Source: Roseivirga sp. E12
GTDB lineage: Bacteria > Bacteroidota > Bacteroidia > Cytophagales > Cyclobacteriaceae
Assembly (NCBI RefSeq): GCF_017592825.1
Contig: NZ_JAGFMD010000001.1
Coordinates: 1,116,001-1,180,000 of the forward strand
Reading direction: 5' to 3'
Length of the DNA stretch: 64,000 nucleotides
Below are positions 54,396 through 62,889 of the stretch, one piece after another. Below the pieces are notes generated by a model. It was not told the DNA's origin, made no database searches, and was given only the letters and a program-made list of their open reading frames with translations. How positions within the stretch are numbered: position 1 is the stretch's first letter; the number at the start of each line of letters is the position of its first letter. The position numbers and the translations under genes were made by a program.

Positions 54396-56750
54396 TTAAT
54401 TTCTAGTGGTCAAATAGGTGAAGAACTCTTGTCTGAAGTTTTCATTCTCTTCGGAAGTGTGAAGCAGAAAATAGTAACCCATGATACGCTCTAATTGAAG
54501 TGAACTGAGCAGATAATTGTAAATAGCATTGGCATTTGCCAACTGAGCATTCAAGTAGTTATCCTGAGCCTCTGTCAATTGCACCCAATTGACAGCTCCT
54601 GTAGCATACGACTCTTGAGTAAGTTCAAGGCCCTCTCTAGCTGCTTCTTCTGATACCTTTGATAACTCGATGTTGGCTATCTGATTAGTTAATTGAAGTA
54701 CAGCCACATTCACATTGTTCTCTAGGTTGAGTTCAATATTCTGGCGGTTGATATCTAATTGTTCTTTCTGAATAGAAGCAGTTTGTCTATTGATGTTTTG
54801 TTGATTTCTCTGAAAGATTGGCAGGGATAAGTTTAAACCCACATTGTAGTTAGACTTTGGAGTGGCAGCAAAGCCCATTGGTACTTCTGTACCCACCCCT
54901 CCCTGAGTGAAATTGCTATTATATTGGCCCTGCAGTGCAATAGTCGGCAAAAAACGTCCTCTCTTTGCCAATTGTAGGTTTCTTTCGTTAGCACTTATAT
55001 TGTATGCCAATGACTTCAACTCAGGCGCATTGTTTCTTGCCTGGCCAACTAAGAATTCCACGAAGGGAGCTCTCAAGCTCGGATCGTCAAGAAATACTCT
55101 TAACTGATCGTAATCGTATTCTTCGAACACTCCTTTTCCTAAGTCAGCATCCTGTACGTCAATTTTTCGATTAATCGGTTGGTTCAACAACTGATTCAAT
55201 GAGAAAAACCCTTGTTCCAATTGATTCACTGCTTCCACCAGCGTTTGTGTGTTTTGTGCCATTTGACTACGGAATTGCAAGAGATCTGATTTACCGGACT
55301 GCCCCGATTCATAATTTTGCTGGGCGAGCTGAAGGTTTCTTTTCGTTAGGTCGAGATTCCTCGAGCTGATCTGTAAGTTAGCCTTGAGTAACAATGCATT
55401 GAAATAGGCATTCGCTCCATCGAAAATGACATCTAACTGACTTGCATTATATGTTTCTCGCTGGGCATTCAGAAGATCTTCTTGAATTTTGATATTAGCA
55501 GTAGCACCCGGAGCAAAAATTGTCTGGCTAATTGTAACACTCCCATCGGTAGAGTATTCGGGATTTTGTCCATTTGAAATCTCGGCTATTTTTGGATCCA
55601 AGTAGGTTGAAGTAACAGAACCCGTTACTTCAGGTAAGTAATTACTCTTAGCGGTTTTGACATCCTGCCCTGTCAGCTCTATGTCTTTTGCTCCTGACCT
55701 CAAAGTCAGATTAGCAGTCAAAACTTCCTTCATAACCTCCAATAGATTGTACCTCTTTTCTGCAGTAACATTTTCAAAATCACCAACCAGATTTGTGGTA
55801 GCTATTAGACTGTACTTGAGCGGTACACCAAGTCTCTCTGCCGTATTGTAATTAATAGTTAACTCACTATTACTCTCTATATACAGGGGCAGGTTGGCTG
55901 CATCTTCACCATTAATAATAGCCTCTACACTCAGTGCAATTCTTCTGAAGAACTGATCCAACGTTTCTGCTCTCTGATTGGTGGCCATCAATCCTAGAGT
56001 CACATCATTCACATCTGTAGAAGTAAAAGATGGAATTCTCTTTTGGTTGAGGACGGTCACTAAACCAGACACCTCAGAATCAGTCAGTAGGAAACCTCCT
56101 CCCATGTACAAAGCATCGAGCCCCTCTAGGTCAGAGGTAATATCGTTTATGTTCTCGAAAGGAATCAGTCGGTATTTAGCTTGCTTCGATTGAAATATTC
56201 GGTCAAGTAGCTCCTTGACTGGCAAAGTGCGCTCCATCGCTGCTTCTACTGCTATCCCCACATTTTCATAAGGATAAAGCTCAGAAAAAACCTCAAGATC
56301 AACCTCAAAAGATTGTGAAGTAACCAGGTACACTAGATTATGAATACCTGATGATGTTTTGGTTTTATCAAGTTCTGCAAAATCTCCAGGTGCTGACCCA
56401 AAAAGGATTGTGGGCTTAAGGTGCTCCGTTTTTCTTGATACAATCACATTATTGATTGCGCCAAAGGCTAAAATTATATCGCTCTTCCCTTTGACCATCA
56501 TCTGATAATGCTCTTCAGCCTTGTCCAAATCAAAATCATTGACCAGAACTTGATCTTCAGAAAAAACAATATTGGCATCTTCCCCTACGATGGCCCTAAT
56601 TTCGTTCTTCAAACGATCAGTTAGTGGCTCAATTTCTGAGGTACGAACGTCTAAAAGCATCCCAATATGAATATCCTTTTTACCCGGCTCTTGGGCAAAA
56701 CTGTATACCATGGATGCCATTAGCACAATGATAATGGCTTTGATTTTCAT
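54396..56750 (-). CDS. TolC-family outer-membrane channel fused to an N-terminal ABC substrate-binding domain
   Basis: 784 residues; TolC proteins are normally about 420-500. After a signal peptide (ends SFAQ, about 20), residues 25-315 resemble the ABC_sub_bind periplasmic-binding fold. This includes the characteristic ending AINGEDAANLPLYI-type and ELTINYNTAERLGVPL. Residues about 335-784 are a full TolC/OEP repeat pair with long coiled-coil helices. So the binding domain is an addition, not a replacement. It is the first gene of the pump operon and divergent from the LytS/LytTR genes. A ligand-sensing or gating role is inference. Confidence 0.85.
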   Translation of the reverse strand: MKIKAIIIVLMASMVYSFAQEPGKKDIHIGMLLDVRTSEIEPLTDRLKNEIRAIVGEDANIVFSEDQVLVNDFDLDKAEEHYQMMVKGKSDIILAFGAINNVIVSRKTEHLKPTILFGSAPGDFAELDKTKTSSGIHNLVYLVTSQSFEVDLEVFSELYPYENVGIAVEAAMERTLPVKELLDRIFQSKQAKYRLIPFENINDITSDLEGLDALYMGGGFLLTDSEVSGLVTVLNQKRIPSFTSTDVNDVTLGLMATNQRAETLDQFFRRIALSVEAIINGEDAANLPLYIESNSELTINYNTAERLGVPLKYSLIATTNLVGDFENVTAEKRYNLLEVMKEVLTANLTLRSGAKDIELTGQDVKTAKSNYLPEVTGSVTSTYLDPKIAEISNGQNPEYSTDGSVTISQTIFAPGATANIKIQEDLLNAQRETYNASQLDVIFDGANAYFNALLLKANLQISSRNLDLTKRNLQLAQQNYESGQSGKSDLLQFRSQMAQNTQTLVEAVNQLEQGFFSLNQLLNQPINRKIDVQDADLGKGVFEEYDYDQLRVFLDDPSLRAPFVEFLVGQARNNAPELKSLAYNISANERNLQLAKRGRFLPTIALQGQYNSNFTQGGVGTEVPMGFAATPKSNYNVGLNLSLPIFQRNQQNINRQTASIQKEQLDINRQNIELNLENNVNVAVLQLTNQIANIELSKVSEEAAREGLELTQESYATGAVNWVQLTEAQDNYLNAQLANANAIYNYLLSSLQLERIMGYYFLLHTSEENENFRQEFFTYLTTRN

Positions 56751-57117
56751 AAGAGTTTAAGGTTAGGTGGTTAGAGCTACTTCTTTTAAGTTAACCATTT
56801 TCATAGTTATTTTTTTGTTAAAAAAGTCAAAGCTATTATCCAACAATTTAGGATACAGTTTTTCCTTTTTGGGATCCATGAAATTCGCTAGACCATTTAA
56901 GGCTCTTGATCTTTTTCAGATTGGCTATCAACTTTTACAAAATCGCATGTTAAGTTCGACTATAAAATATTTTTGAACAAAAGACCCTATATTCTGTACC
57001 AAACTATTTCTAAGATGCATGAAGTCATCCACTCGATGATTTAATTCATTCGTTCACAATACAAACCATTTCATAAAAAAAACAAACGCGTTCTTAGAAA
57101 AACTCAGATAATTGACC
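56751..57117. promoter_or_regulatory. Divergent control region between the RND operon and the LytS/LytTR genes
   Basis: A 367-nt, AT-rich gap without coding signs. Promoters for both directions must lie here. I found no convincing TAnnTTTG box or paired LytTR direct repeats, so no site is placed. Confidence 0.5.
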
Positions 57118-58137
57118 GTGACCGAAAAGGAAGATAGAGCGCAACGCTTGATAAATACCGTACCGACTGTCATCATGCACATGATGTACATGGTGATTGC
57201 AGTATCACTCTATGTAGGAGATAGCCCACTCGTTGCATTTAACTTTAGTATCCAAATATATTTAACCTCTATTGTTGTGATAACTCTCTACAAAAAACAC
57301 ATTGTAAAAGGGCTTATCCGCAATACGGATGTAGAAAAGAAGAAATACGTCATTCGATTAATTGTATTAGTATTAGCTGGCATGCTGATAGTTTCAATAA
57401 TTGACCTTCTGAATATCTCCGGTAAGCCTCCATTAATACTGAATGTCCTCCTTTGGCTAATATTCACTCTCGTTGGATTGTTCTTAGCGTCTACTTCTGC
57501 TTATACACACTACTACTATGGACAAAAATTGAATACAGTAAAAGCAGAAGCTGATAAAGTGAAAGCAGAGTTGGGTTTACTAAAGAGCCAGATCAATCCA
57601 CACTTTCTGTTCAATACCCTTAACAACATATATGGACTCGTGCATATGAAAGACAAGCGTGCACCGGAAATGATTTCACAGCTTTCACAAATACTCCGTT
57701 ACCTACTATACGACTGCAGTGCACCACGTGTAAGTCTTAGAAAAGAACGAGAACTCATAGAAAATTACCTCAGACTTCAATCGATGAAATCGAAAAGCCT
57801 TGTGGATAGAATAGATTTCTATTGTGATGGAATCGCAGACAAACATACTATTATGCCAATGCTCCTAATAAACTTTGTTGAGAACTGCTTCAAACACAGT
57901 GATATCGAGACCAACGAAGAAGGTTGGGTGACCGTGACACTGGAGATTTCAAACAACGAACTGCACTTCACCACTCGTAACACTATTAAAAAGGATGTCA
58001 AAAAGAAGAAAGATTCAGGCATAGGTCTCTTCAATACACAAAAGATGTTGAGCGCTGAATATGGCGAAAAACATAGCCTGCAAGCTGGAATGATTGATGA
58101 TTTTTTTGAAATTGGCCTTAAACTGCAACTGGTATGA
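57118..58137 (+). CDS. LytS/YehU-type sensor histidine kinase
   Basis: 339 residues from GTG 57118; a TTG two codons upstream is an alternative. About four TM segments lie within 10-130 and there is no separate sensor domain. A short coiled coil (about 135-155) precedes the His_kinase H-box LKSQINPHFLFNTLNNIYG. The HATPase part has N-box LLINFVENCFKHS and G-box GIGLFNTQK. The last codon overlaps the regulator start (ATGA). It is divergent from the RND operon, which is its most likely target. Confidence 0.9.
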   Translation: MTEKEDRAQRLINTVPTVIMHMMYMVIAVSLYVGDSPLVAFNFSIQIYLTSIVVITLYKKHIVKGLIRNTDVEKKKYVIRLIVLVLAGMLIVSIIDLLNISGKPPLILNVLLWLIFTLVGLFLASTSAYTHYYYGQKLNTVKAEADKVKAELGLLKSQINPHFLFNTLNNIYGLVHMKDKRAPEMISQLSQILRYLLYDCSAPRVSLRKERELIENYLRLQSMKSKSLVDRIDFYCDGIADKHTIMPMLLINFVENCFKHSDIETNEEGWVTVTLEISNNELHFTTRNTIKKDVKKKKDSGIGLFNTQKMLSAEYGEKHSLQAGMIDDFFEIGLKLQLV

Positions 58138-58874
58138 TACTGAAATGTGTGGTAATAGATGATGAAGCGATTGCTAGGAGTTTATTAGCTGATTACATCT
58201 CCAAAATACCTGAGTTGGAACTGATAGCCACCTGCTCTACAGCACTGGAAGCCATGCCTTATGTCAGAATAGGCCAGATAGACCTACTTTTTCTGGATAT
58301 AGAAATGCCTGAAATTACTGGGATTGATTTCCTGAAAAGCCTCGGACCGGGTCCTGAGGTAATACTCACCACTGCTTACTCTGAGTACGCCATTCAAAGT
58401 TATGAATATGGCGTGACAGACTATCTTTTGAAACCTATCGAATTCGATCGCTTTTATAGGTCAGTCAACCGTCTTTTAGCAAAGGCCAATATTCAGACGG
58501 CCCTCTCGGTCATTCAATCCGTTGCTGTTGAAGCTGAAATGATAGATGATTTTCTCTTCATCAAAGCTGATAACAAGGTGTTGAAGGTAAATTATGCAGA
58601 GATCCAGTACATTACTAGTAAAGGTGCCTATGTGCAAATTGTTACTACCACTGGTAAAAAGATAATGACCTTACAGTCAATGAACAAAATGGAGGAAGTT
58701 TTGCCTCCACAGACTTTCTTTAGGGTCCATCGCTCTCATATTGTGAATATCTCTTTTATCAATGCTATAGAAGGTAATACTCTTCGTCTAAGTGACAATA
58801 TGATGATCAGTCTGAGTAAGAGCAAAAAAGATGATTTTATTCAAAGAATTGACCGAGCAAATCTTCTAAAATAA
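58134..58874 (+). CDS. LytTR family response regulator
   Basis: 246 residues. The receiver domain (1-115) has acidic pocket DDE at 9-11 and phospho-acceptor D55 in LLFLDIEMPE. The switch Lys is in DYLLKPIEF. The C-terminal LytTR DNA-binding domain (about 140-244) includes FIKADNKVLKVNYAEIQYI and FFRVHRSHIVNISFI. It is the partner of the overlapping LytS-type kinase. A terminator follows immediately. Confidence 0.95.
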   Translation: MILKCVVIDDEAIARSLLADYISKIPELELIATCSTALEAMPYVRIGQIDLLFLDIEMPEITGIDFLKSLGPGPEVILTTAYSEYAIQSYEYGVTDYLLKPIEFDRFYRSVNRLLAKANIQTALSVIQSVAVEAEMIDDFLFIKADNKVLKVNYAEIQYITSKGAYVQIVTTTGKKIMTLQSMNKMEEVLPPQTFFRVHRSHIVNISFINAIEGNTLRLSDNMMISLSKSKKDDFIQRIDRANLLK

Positions 58875-58875
58875 A

Positions 58876-58898
58876 AAAGGCAACCAATGGCTGCCTTT
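58876..58898 (+). terminator. Terminator after the LytTR gene
   Basis: AAAGGCA/TGCCTTT with an inner CCA/TGG and one A-C mismatch. The flanking A run suggests it may also serve the convergent peptidase gene. Confidence 0.65.
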
Positions 58899-58922
58899 CA
58901 ATATCTCAAACAAAGAAGCTAT

Positions 58923-60296
58923 TTACCTCCTCCTTCTAATCTGCAGAGCTGGAAAAACCACTGGCGACTCATTACCATCTTTGCCAACAGCCGACACTCC
59001 AAAGTAATAGTTGTCAATAACAATTCCCTCTAAAGTGAATTCGTTCACGCCCGAGACAAACTTAAAATTATCCCAAGTTGGAGAAGTTGTTAGCCTCCAA
59101 TAGAGTTTGTAGCCTGCTATATCGGGGTCGTCAGATGCTGCCCATTGCAGAGTAGTTGAAGGTCTAACCGCACCTCCGATTCTCACCTCCGTAGGTGCAG
59201 GTGGCGCCCAGGCAAGGCCTGCCAATGAAATAGCGTTCACCGCAGTCAATTTCTTGGCATAAGGGAAATTTACTCCCTCAATTACATCACCGTACTTGAT
59301 ACCATTCTCTTCACGAATGTTCTGGTGCTGCCTGTTATAATTCTCATGGGCTTCCATAATTCTCACACCTGCAAAACCCAAATCATTGAATGGACGGTGA
59401 TGACCTCCTCTTCCAAAGCGATCCAGACGATAAATCATCATTGGGTTCATTTCAGGCATATAGGTTTTTACCTGCCCATGAATAAATCTGGCTAGTTGAC
59501 GAGAAATACCATCGACTTCACCACCTGCAAACCTCCTTGCCCCCCTTTGCCTGTCTGTTTCGTTAGCAGGTGTAGGTTCAGAAAAGATCCTGAAAGTTCT
59601 ATTGTCAATTACTCCATCAACGCCTTCAATATTTCCAATCATATCGTTGTTCAGTATGCCGATCATTTTCCAGTTATTCTCTTGAGCATACTTGGCTAGC
59701 CCTCGCCCTCCGAAAAGGCCTTGTTCTTCACCAGAAAGCCCAACAAAGGCTACGCTATGCTTAAACTTATACTTTGACATCACTCTGGCAGCTTCAATCG
59801 TGCCCGCCATTCCAGAGGCATTGTCATTGGCGCCTGGTGCATCAATCTCGTAATTCATGGTATTAGATGCCCTTGAATCGATATCACCTGACATCATTAC
59901 ATAAGAATCTGGATAGTCAGTACCTCTTAGCACGGCAACAACATTAACAATCCATGCACTATGTGGTACTCGGCTCCCCTCTGTTTTCTCAACAAAGTCC
60001 TTTTGGTAGAATACTTCTAGACACCCTCCACACTCCTGAGAGATTTTTTCGAATTCCGATTTTATCCATCTACGGGCAGCCCCTATACCTCTGGTTTCAG
60101 AAACGGTATCTGAAAAGGTATTTCTTGTTCCGAAACCTGCTAGTCTCCGAATATCTGCTTCAATACGGTCCGCTGAAGTAGCATTAATGATTTCGTAAAT
60201 TCTTGTATCAATTTGCGGAGGGGCTTCCTGAGCGCTCACCGTTTGAAAGGCCATCATTAGACCAAACAAACCCAATGTCTTAAAGACTTTCTTCAT
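58923..60296 (-). CDS. Exported M28 family metallopeptidase with C-terminal fibronectin-III domain
   Basis: 457 residues with a signal peptide ending TVSAQ at about 23. Catalytic M28 landmarks are PGANDNASGMAG (bridging Asp), GLSGEEQGLFG (catalytic and ligand Glu), LNNDMIGN and the late His in MEAHENYN. At the first-ligand position, where HxD is usual, it reads GDIDSR, with Asp for His. Residues about 365-457 are a fibronectin-III-like domain (PTEVRIGG, TTLQWAASDDPDIAGYKLYW). It probably hydrolyses peptides outside the inner membrane. Confidence 0.85.
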   Translation of the reverse strand: MKKVFKTLGLFGLMMAFQTVSAQEAPPQIDTRIYEIINATSADRIEADIRRLAGFGTRNTFSDTVSETRGIGAARRWIKSEFEKISQECGGCLEVFYQKDFVEKTEGSRVPHSAWIVNVVAVLRGTDYPDSYVMMSGDIDSRASNTMNYEIDAPGANDNASGMAGTIEAARVMSKYKFKHSVAFVGLSGEEQGLFGGRGLAKYAQENNWKMIGILNNDMIGNIEGVDGVIDNRTFRIFSEPTPANETDRQRGARRFAGGEVDGISRQLARFIHGQVKTYMPEMNPMMIYRLDRFGRGGHHRPFNDLGFAGVRIMEAHENYNRQHQNIREENGIKYGDVIEGVNFPYAKKLTAVNAISLAGLAWAPPAPTEVRIGGAVRPSTTLQWAASDDPDIAGYKLYWRLTTSPTWDNFKFVSGVNEFTLEGIVIDNYYFGVSAVGKDGNESPVVFPALQIRRRR

Positions 60297-60510
60297 AAGT
60301 ATTCTAGGTTAATCTTCGCCTAAAAGTATAAAAGAAACCTTCACCCCAAAATGGATAAGTGATGGGTGGAGTTTATTCTCTGAGCCTAGGGGTTTTGCAG
60401 GTTTGAAGTGTATATAACTTACAATCTTCTTAGAAAAAAGAATATTTTTCTTAGGGTGTAACAAACTTGGCACATTGATTGTCGTATAAGAGAGGTAAGG
60501 ATAATTCAAA

Positions 60511-60627
60511 ATGAAAAAGAAAACACTTTTAATCACAGCAGCAGCAGTAATTGCCACAGGTCTCGGTATTTACAGTATAGCGGGTAAAAAAATCGCCCTG
60601 CCTAAGAAAAAGGCAAGCAGCAAGTAA
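60511..60627 (+). CDS. Small single-TM membrane protein (38 aa)
   Basis: A 38-codon frame, too short for most gene callers. The basic start MKKKTLLIT leads into AAAVIATGLGIYSIAG, one membrane helix, and a Lys-rich tail KKIALPKKKASSK. Lys residues on both ends and an A-rich pre-start region (ATTCAAAATG) look like a real gene. A terminator at 60675 follows. The function is unknown. It is flanked by the divergent peptidase gene and an exported zinc-ribbon protein. Confidence 0.6.
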   Translation: MKKKTLLITAAAVIATGLGIYSIAGKKIALPKKKASSK

Positions 60628-60674
60628 GTAGAGATACTTAGTTACACACTCGTTAAATACTGTTAAGTTGTATC

Positions 60675-60699
60675 GCCTCGGTGACACCGGGGCTTTTTA
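60675..60699 (+). terminator. Terminator after the small membrane protein gene
   Basis: GCCTCGG/CCGGGGC (one U-G) with loop TGACA and a TTTTT tail. Confidence 0.75.
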
Positions 60700-60738
60700 G
60701 TGTCCAAACTTTGTTAATTTAGCCACACAATATTCCGT

Positions 60739-61323
60739 ATGAACAAAGCACTTCTCATTTGCCTTTTGTCTTTTTTTGGAGTTTTGAGTATACAGGCTCA
60801 AATCCGACCTGAAGACCCTCGACTATTTATCGATTCTGCTGTAGTCTTTATGGATCAGGAAAAGTATGGTGAAGCTGATATCTATTTTATGAGGGCACTA
60901 GACAGAATTGAAGTCCTGCCAGCTGATTTCTGTTTTCAATTCGGAAAAAACTCTCTCTTCTTAAAGAAGTTTTCTCAAAGCATAGACTGGCTCAATAAGT
61001 ATTTAGAGCTGAAAGGAAGTCAAGGTCAATTCTCAAAAGAGACTTTAGTTTTGCTAGAAAAAGCCGAAGAAGGTTTTAGAGAAAACCGCGGAGTTGCTAC
61101 TTCAGCAGATGTGAATAGTAAGTTCTTTTATCGTAACACTATCAAGTGTGATGATGCCACTCCTATCATTTGTCCGGTATGTCGTGGAGATGATGTGATT
61201 ATCACTAAAGATGCCTTAGGGGAAAAAATCTATAAACAGTGCCCCTATTCCAACAATGGTGTATTGACCTGTACAGAATTTAACCTCCTTATTCAAGGCA
61301 ATTTGAAGCCTAAAAAGAAGTAA
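60739..61323 (+). CDS. Exported TPR-like protein with C-terminal zinc-ribbon cysteines
   Basis: 194 residues with a signal peptide ending SIQAQ at about 21. Residues about 28-115 look like two to three TPR-like helical hairpins (AVVFMDQEKYGEADIYFMRAL, FLKKFSQSIDWLNKYLEL). The C-terminus has C137, C145-x-x-C148, C168 and C178 (PIICPVCRGDD, KQCPYSNNGVLTC), which is zinc-ribbon-like. A zinc ribbon in the oxidising periplasm is uncommon, so disulfides are an alternative. I do not recognise the family. Confidence 0.65.
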   Translation: MNKALLICLLSFFGVLSIQAQIRPEDPRLFIDSAVVFMDQEKYGEADIYFMRALDRIEVLPADFCFQFGKNSLFLKKFSQSIDWLNKYLELKGSQGQFSKETLVLLEKAEEGFRENRGVATSADVNSKFFYRNTIKCDDATPIICPVCRGDDVIITKDALGEKIYKQCPYSNNGVLTCTEFNLLIQGNLKPKKK

Positions 61324-61369
61324 TGCAGCCTTTCTGTTTTCTTTGAATCTTTAGACCAAATAATTGGTC

Positions 61370-62026
61370 ATGAGAAACAATAGAAAATCTACTTTTAAAG
61401 ACTACTTCATAGAATTTATTATTGTGATTCTGGGTATCACAATTGCCTTCTGGTTATCCAACCTTGGGGAAGCCAAAAAAGAAAGAGCCCTGGAGGCACA
61501 ATACATTGTAGACCTTCGATCAGATCTGCAGAAAGACGCTGACTACTTAAGCACCTCCATTGAGAGTAACAAGAGAAAGCTTCGATTACTCAGTAAAGCG
61601 ATATCTTTTTTTCAAAGACAGGAAAGTAACCTGACTTATGATTCCATGCCTACATATGGCGACCTCATTGGTAACTACAACTTTTTCGAACCGAATGAAA
61701 GTACCTATTTATCATTACAGCAGAGTGGTGATTTCAAGGTCTTCAAGAACAAGGACTTCAAAAAAGCACTTATAGAACTATATAGATCTTATGACCTTAT
61801 CGAGCGTGAACACATCAACCTTGCGGGAGCATTAGATGATAACTTCTATCCTCAGTTTATGTCTAGCTATGATTTCATCAATAATGAAATCATCCATGTA
61901 GATTATTTTAAAACGCCACTATTCAGAAACTTCGTGGGCTTCACCATGAATGAAACTTCCCTGCTCAATCGATATTATGAAAATGCGAAAACACGCATTG
62001 ATCGAATTTTAGAGATGACTAATTAA
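61370..62026 (+). CDS. DUF6090-like single-TM protein
   Basis: 218 residues from ATG 61370. One TM at about 12-30 (FIEFIIVILGITIAFWLSNLGE) is followed by a long helical soluble region with repeated heptad-like charge patterns. The EFxxVxxGIxIAFxxxNxxE start is typical of DUF6090-like membrane proteins of Bacteroidota, whose function is not known. The stop overlaps the convergent phosphorylase stop by 4 nt. Confidence 0.7.
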   Translation: MRNNRKSTFKDYFIEFIIVILGITIAFWLSNLGEAKKERALEAQYIVDLRSDLQKDADYLSTSIESNKRKLRLLSKAISFFQRQESNLTYDSMPTYGDLIGNYNFFEPNESTYLSLQQSGDFKVFKNKDFKKALIELYRSYDLIEREHINLAGALDDNFYPQFMSSYDFINNEIIHVDYFKTPLFRNFVGFTMNETSLLNRYYENAKTRIDRILEMTN

Positions 62027-62889
62027 GCGCTAAGTGTAGCTAATACTCTTTTGATCAAATCGTCTACCGCAGACTCATGGTTCTTAGAGAACTCTTGACG
62101 TGCCCGATTAGCAATTAAAGCATTGAGGCTAATCATTTCATGACCTAAAAGTTGTGCCATTGCGTAGTAGCCTGCTGTTTCCATTTCAAGATTGGTGAAC
62201 TGGCCAAAGGGTGTATTCATAGCTGCGAGTCTATCTACCAGTCCATCCACTCTAGGCTTAAGTCTAACTTGGCGTCCTTGAGGTGCATAGAAACCAGGAG
62301 CTGTGATGGTAACACCTTGATAGTAGTTATCACTGAAAAGGGACAAAAGTTTTTCAGAAGCTTTGGCAAAATATGGTTGAAAACTTAAGGAAAGCTCATT
62401 TTGTATTTTTCGAGTGAAGTCTTCTGTAACCTTGTCACTAGTCCAATTATAGAAGTTCATCAGTGTATCCAAGCCTAATGCTGCCGTAGATACCAGAAAT
62501 GCGTCAATTGGAATTTCTGGCTGCAGGCATCCCGAAGTTCCAATTCTAATTATCTGAAGGCTCTTCAAGTCTTCCTTAATCTCACGAGTTTCCAAGTTTA
62601 CGTTTACCAAGGCATCTAACTCGGTCATGAGTAATTCTACATTGTCAGTACCCATTCCTGAGCTGATAACGGAAAGTCTCTTCCCTCCTAAAGTCCCTGT
62701 ATGAGTGACTAACTCTCTACTGTTTACTTGGTGTTCTACTTTGTCAAAATAGCAACTCACCTTCGGTACTCTTTCAGGGTCACCAACCACTATAATGGTA
62801 TCCGCGACCATTTCAGGAGATAGGTTCAGGTGATATACACGTCCCTGAGGAGTAAGTATTAATTCCGACTCAGGGATTCTTATGCTCAT
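62023..62889 (-). CDS. Nucleoside phosphorylase (uridine phosphorylase-like, PNP/UDP family)
   Basis: 288 residues. The phosphate-binding VVGDPERVPKV is near 35-45, the base and phosphate region is ISSGMGTDNVELL, and IRIGTSGCLQPEIP is family-defining. FTNLEMETAGYYAMAQLLGHE supplies the ribose-contacting Glu-Met-Glu. It splits nucleosides with phosphate in salvage. Uridine is the more likely substrate by resemblance, but this is not certain. The start overlaps the end of trhO by 4 nt, so the two are coupled. Confidence 0.85.
   Translation of the reverse strand: MSIRIPESELILTPQGRVYHLNLSPEMVADTIIVVGDPERVPKVSCYFDKVEHQVNSRELVTHTGTLGGKRLSVISSGMGTDNVELLMTELDALVNVNLETREIKEDLKSLQIIRIGTSGCLQPEIPIDAFLVSTAALGLDTLMNFYNWTSDKVTEDFTRKIQNELSLSFQPYFAKASEKLLSLFSDNYYQGVTITAPGFYAPQGRQVRLKPRVDGLVDRLAAMNTPFGQFTNLEMETAGYYAMAQLLGHEMISLNALIANRARQEFSKNHESAVDDLIKRVLATLSA

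Noticed and set aside
56751-57117. Search for paired LytTR-binding direct repeats
   Set aside because: No two convincing copies at the right spacing were found by eye.
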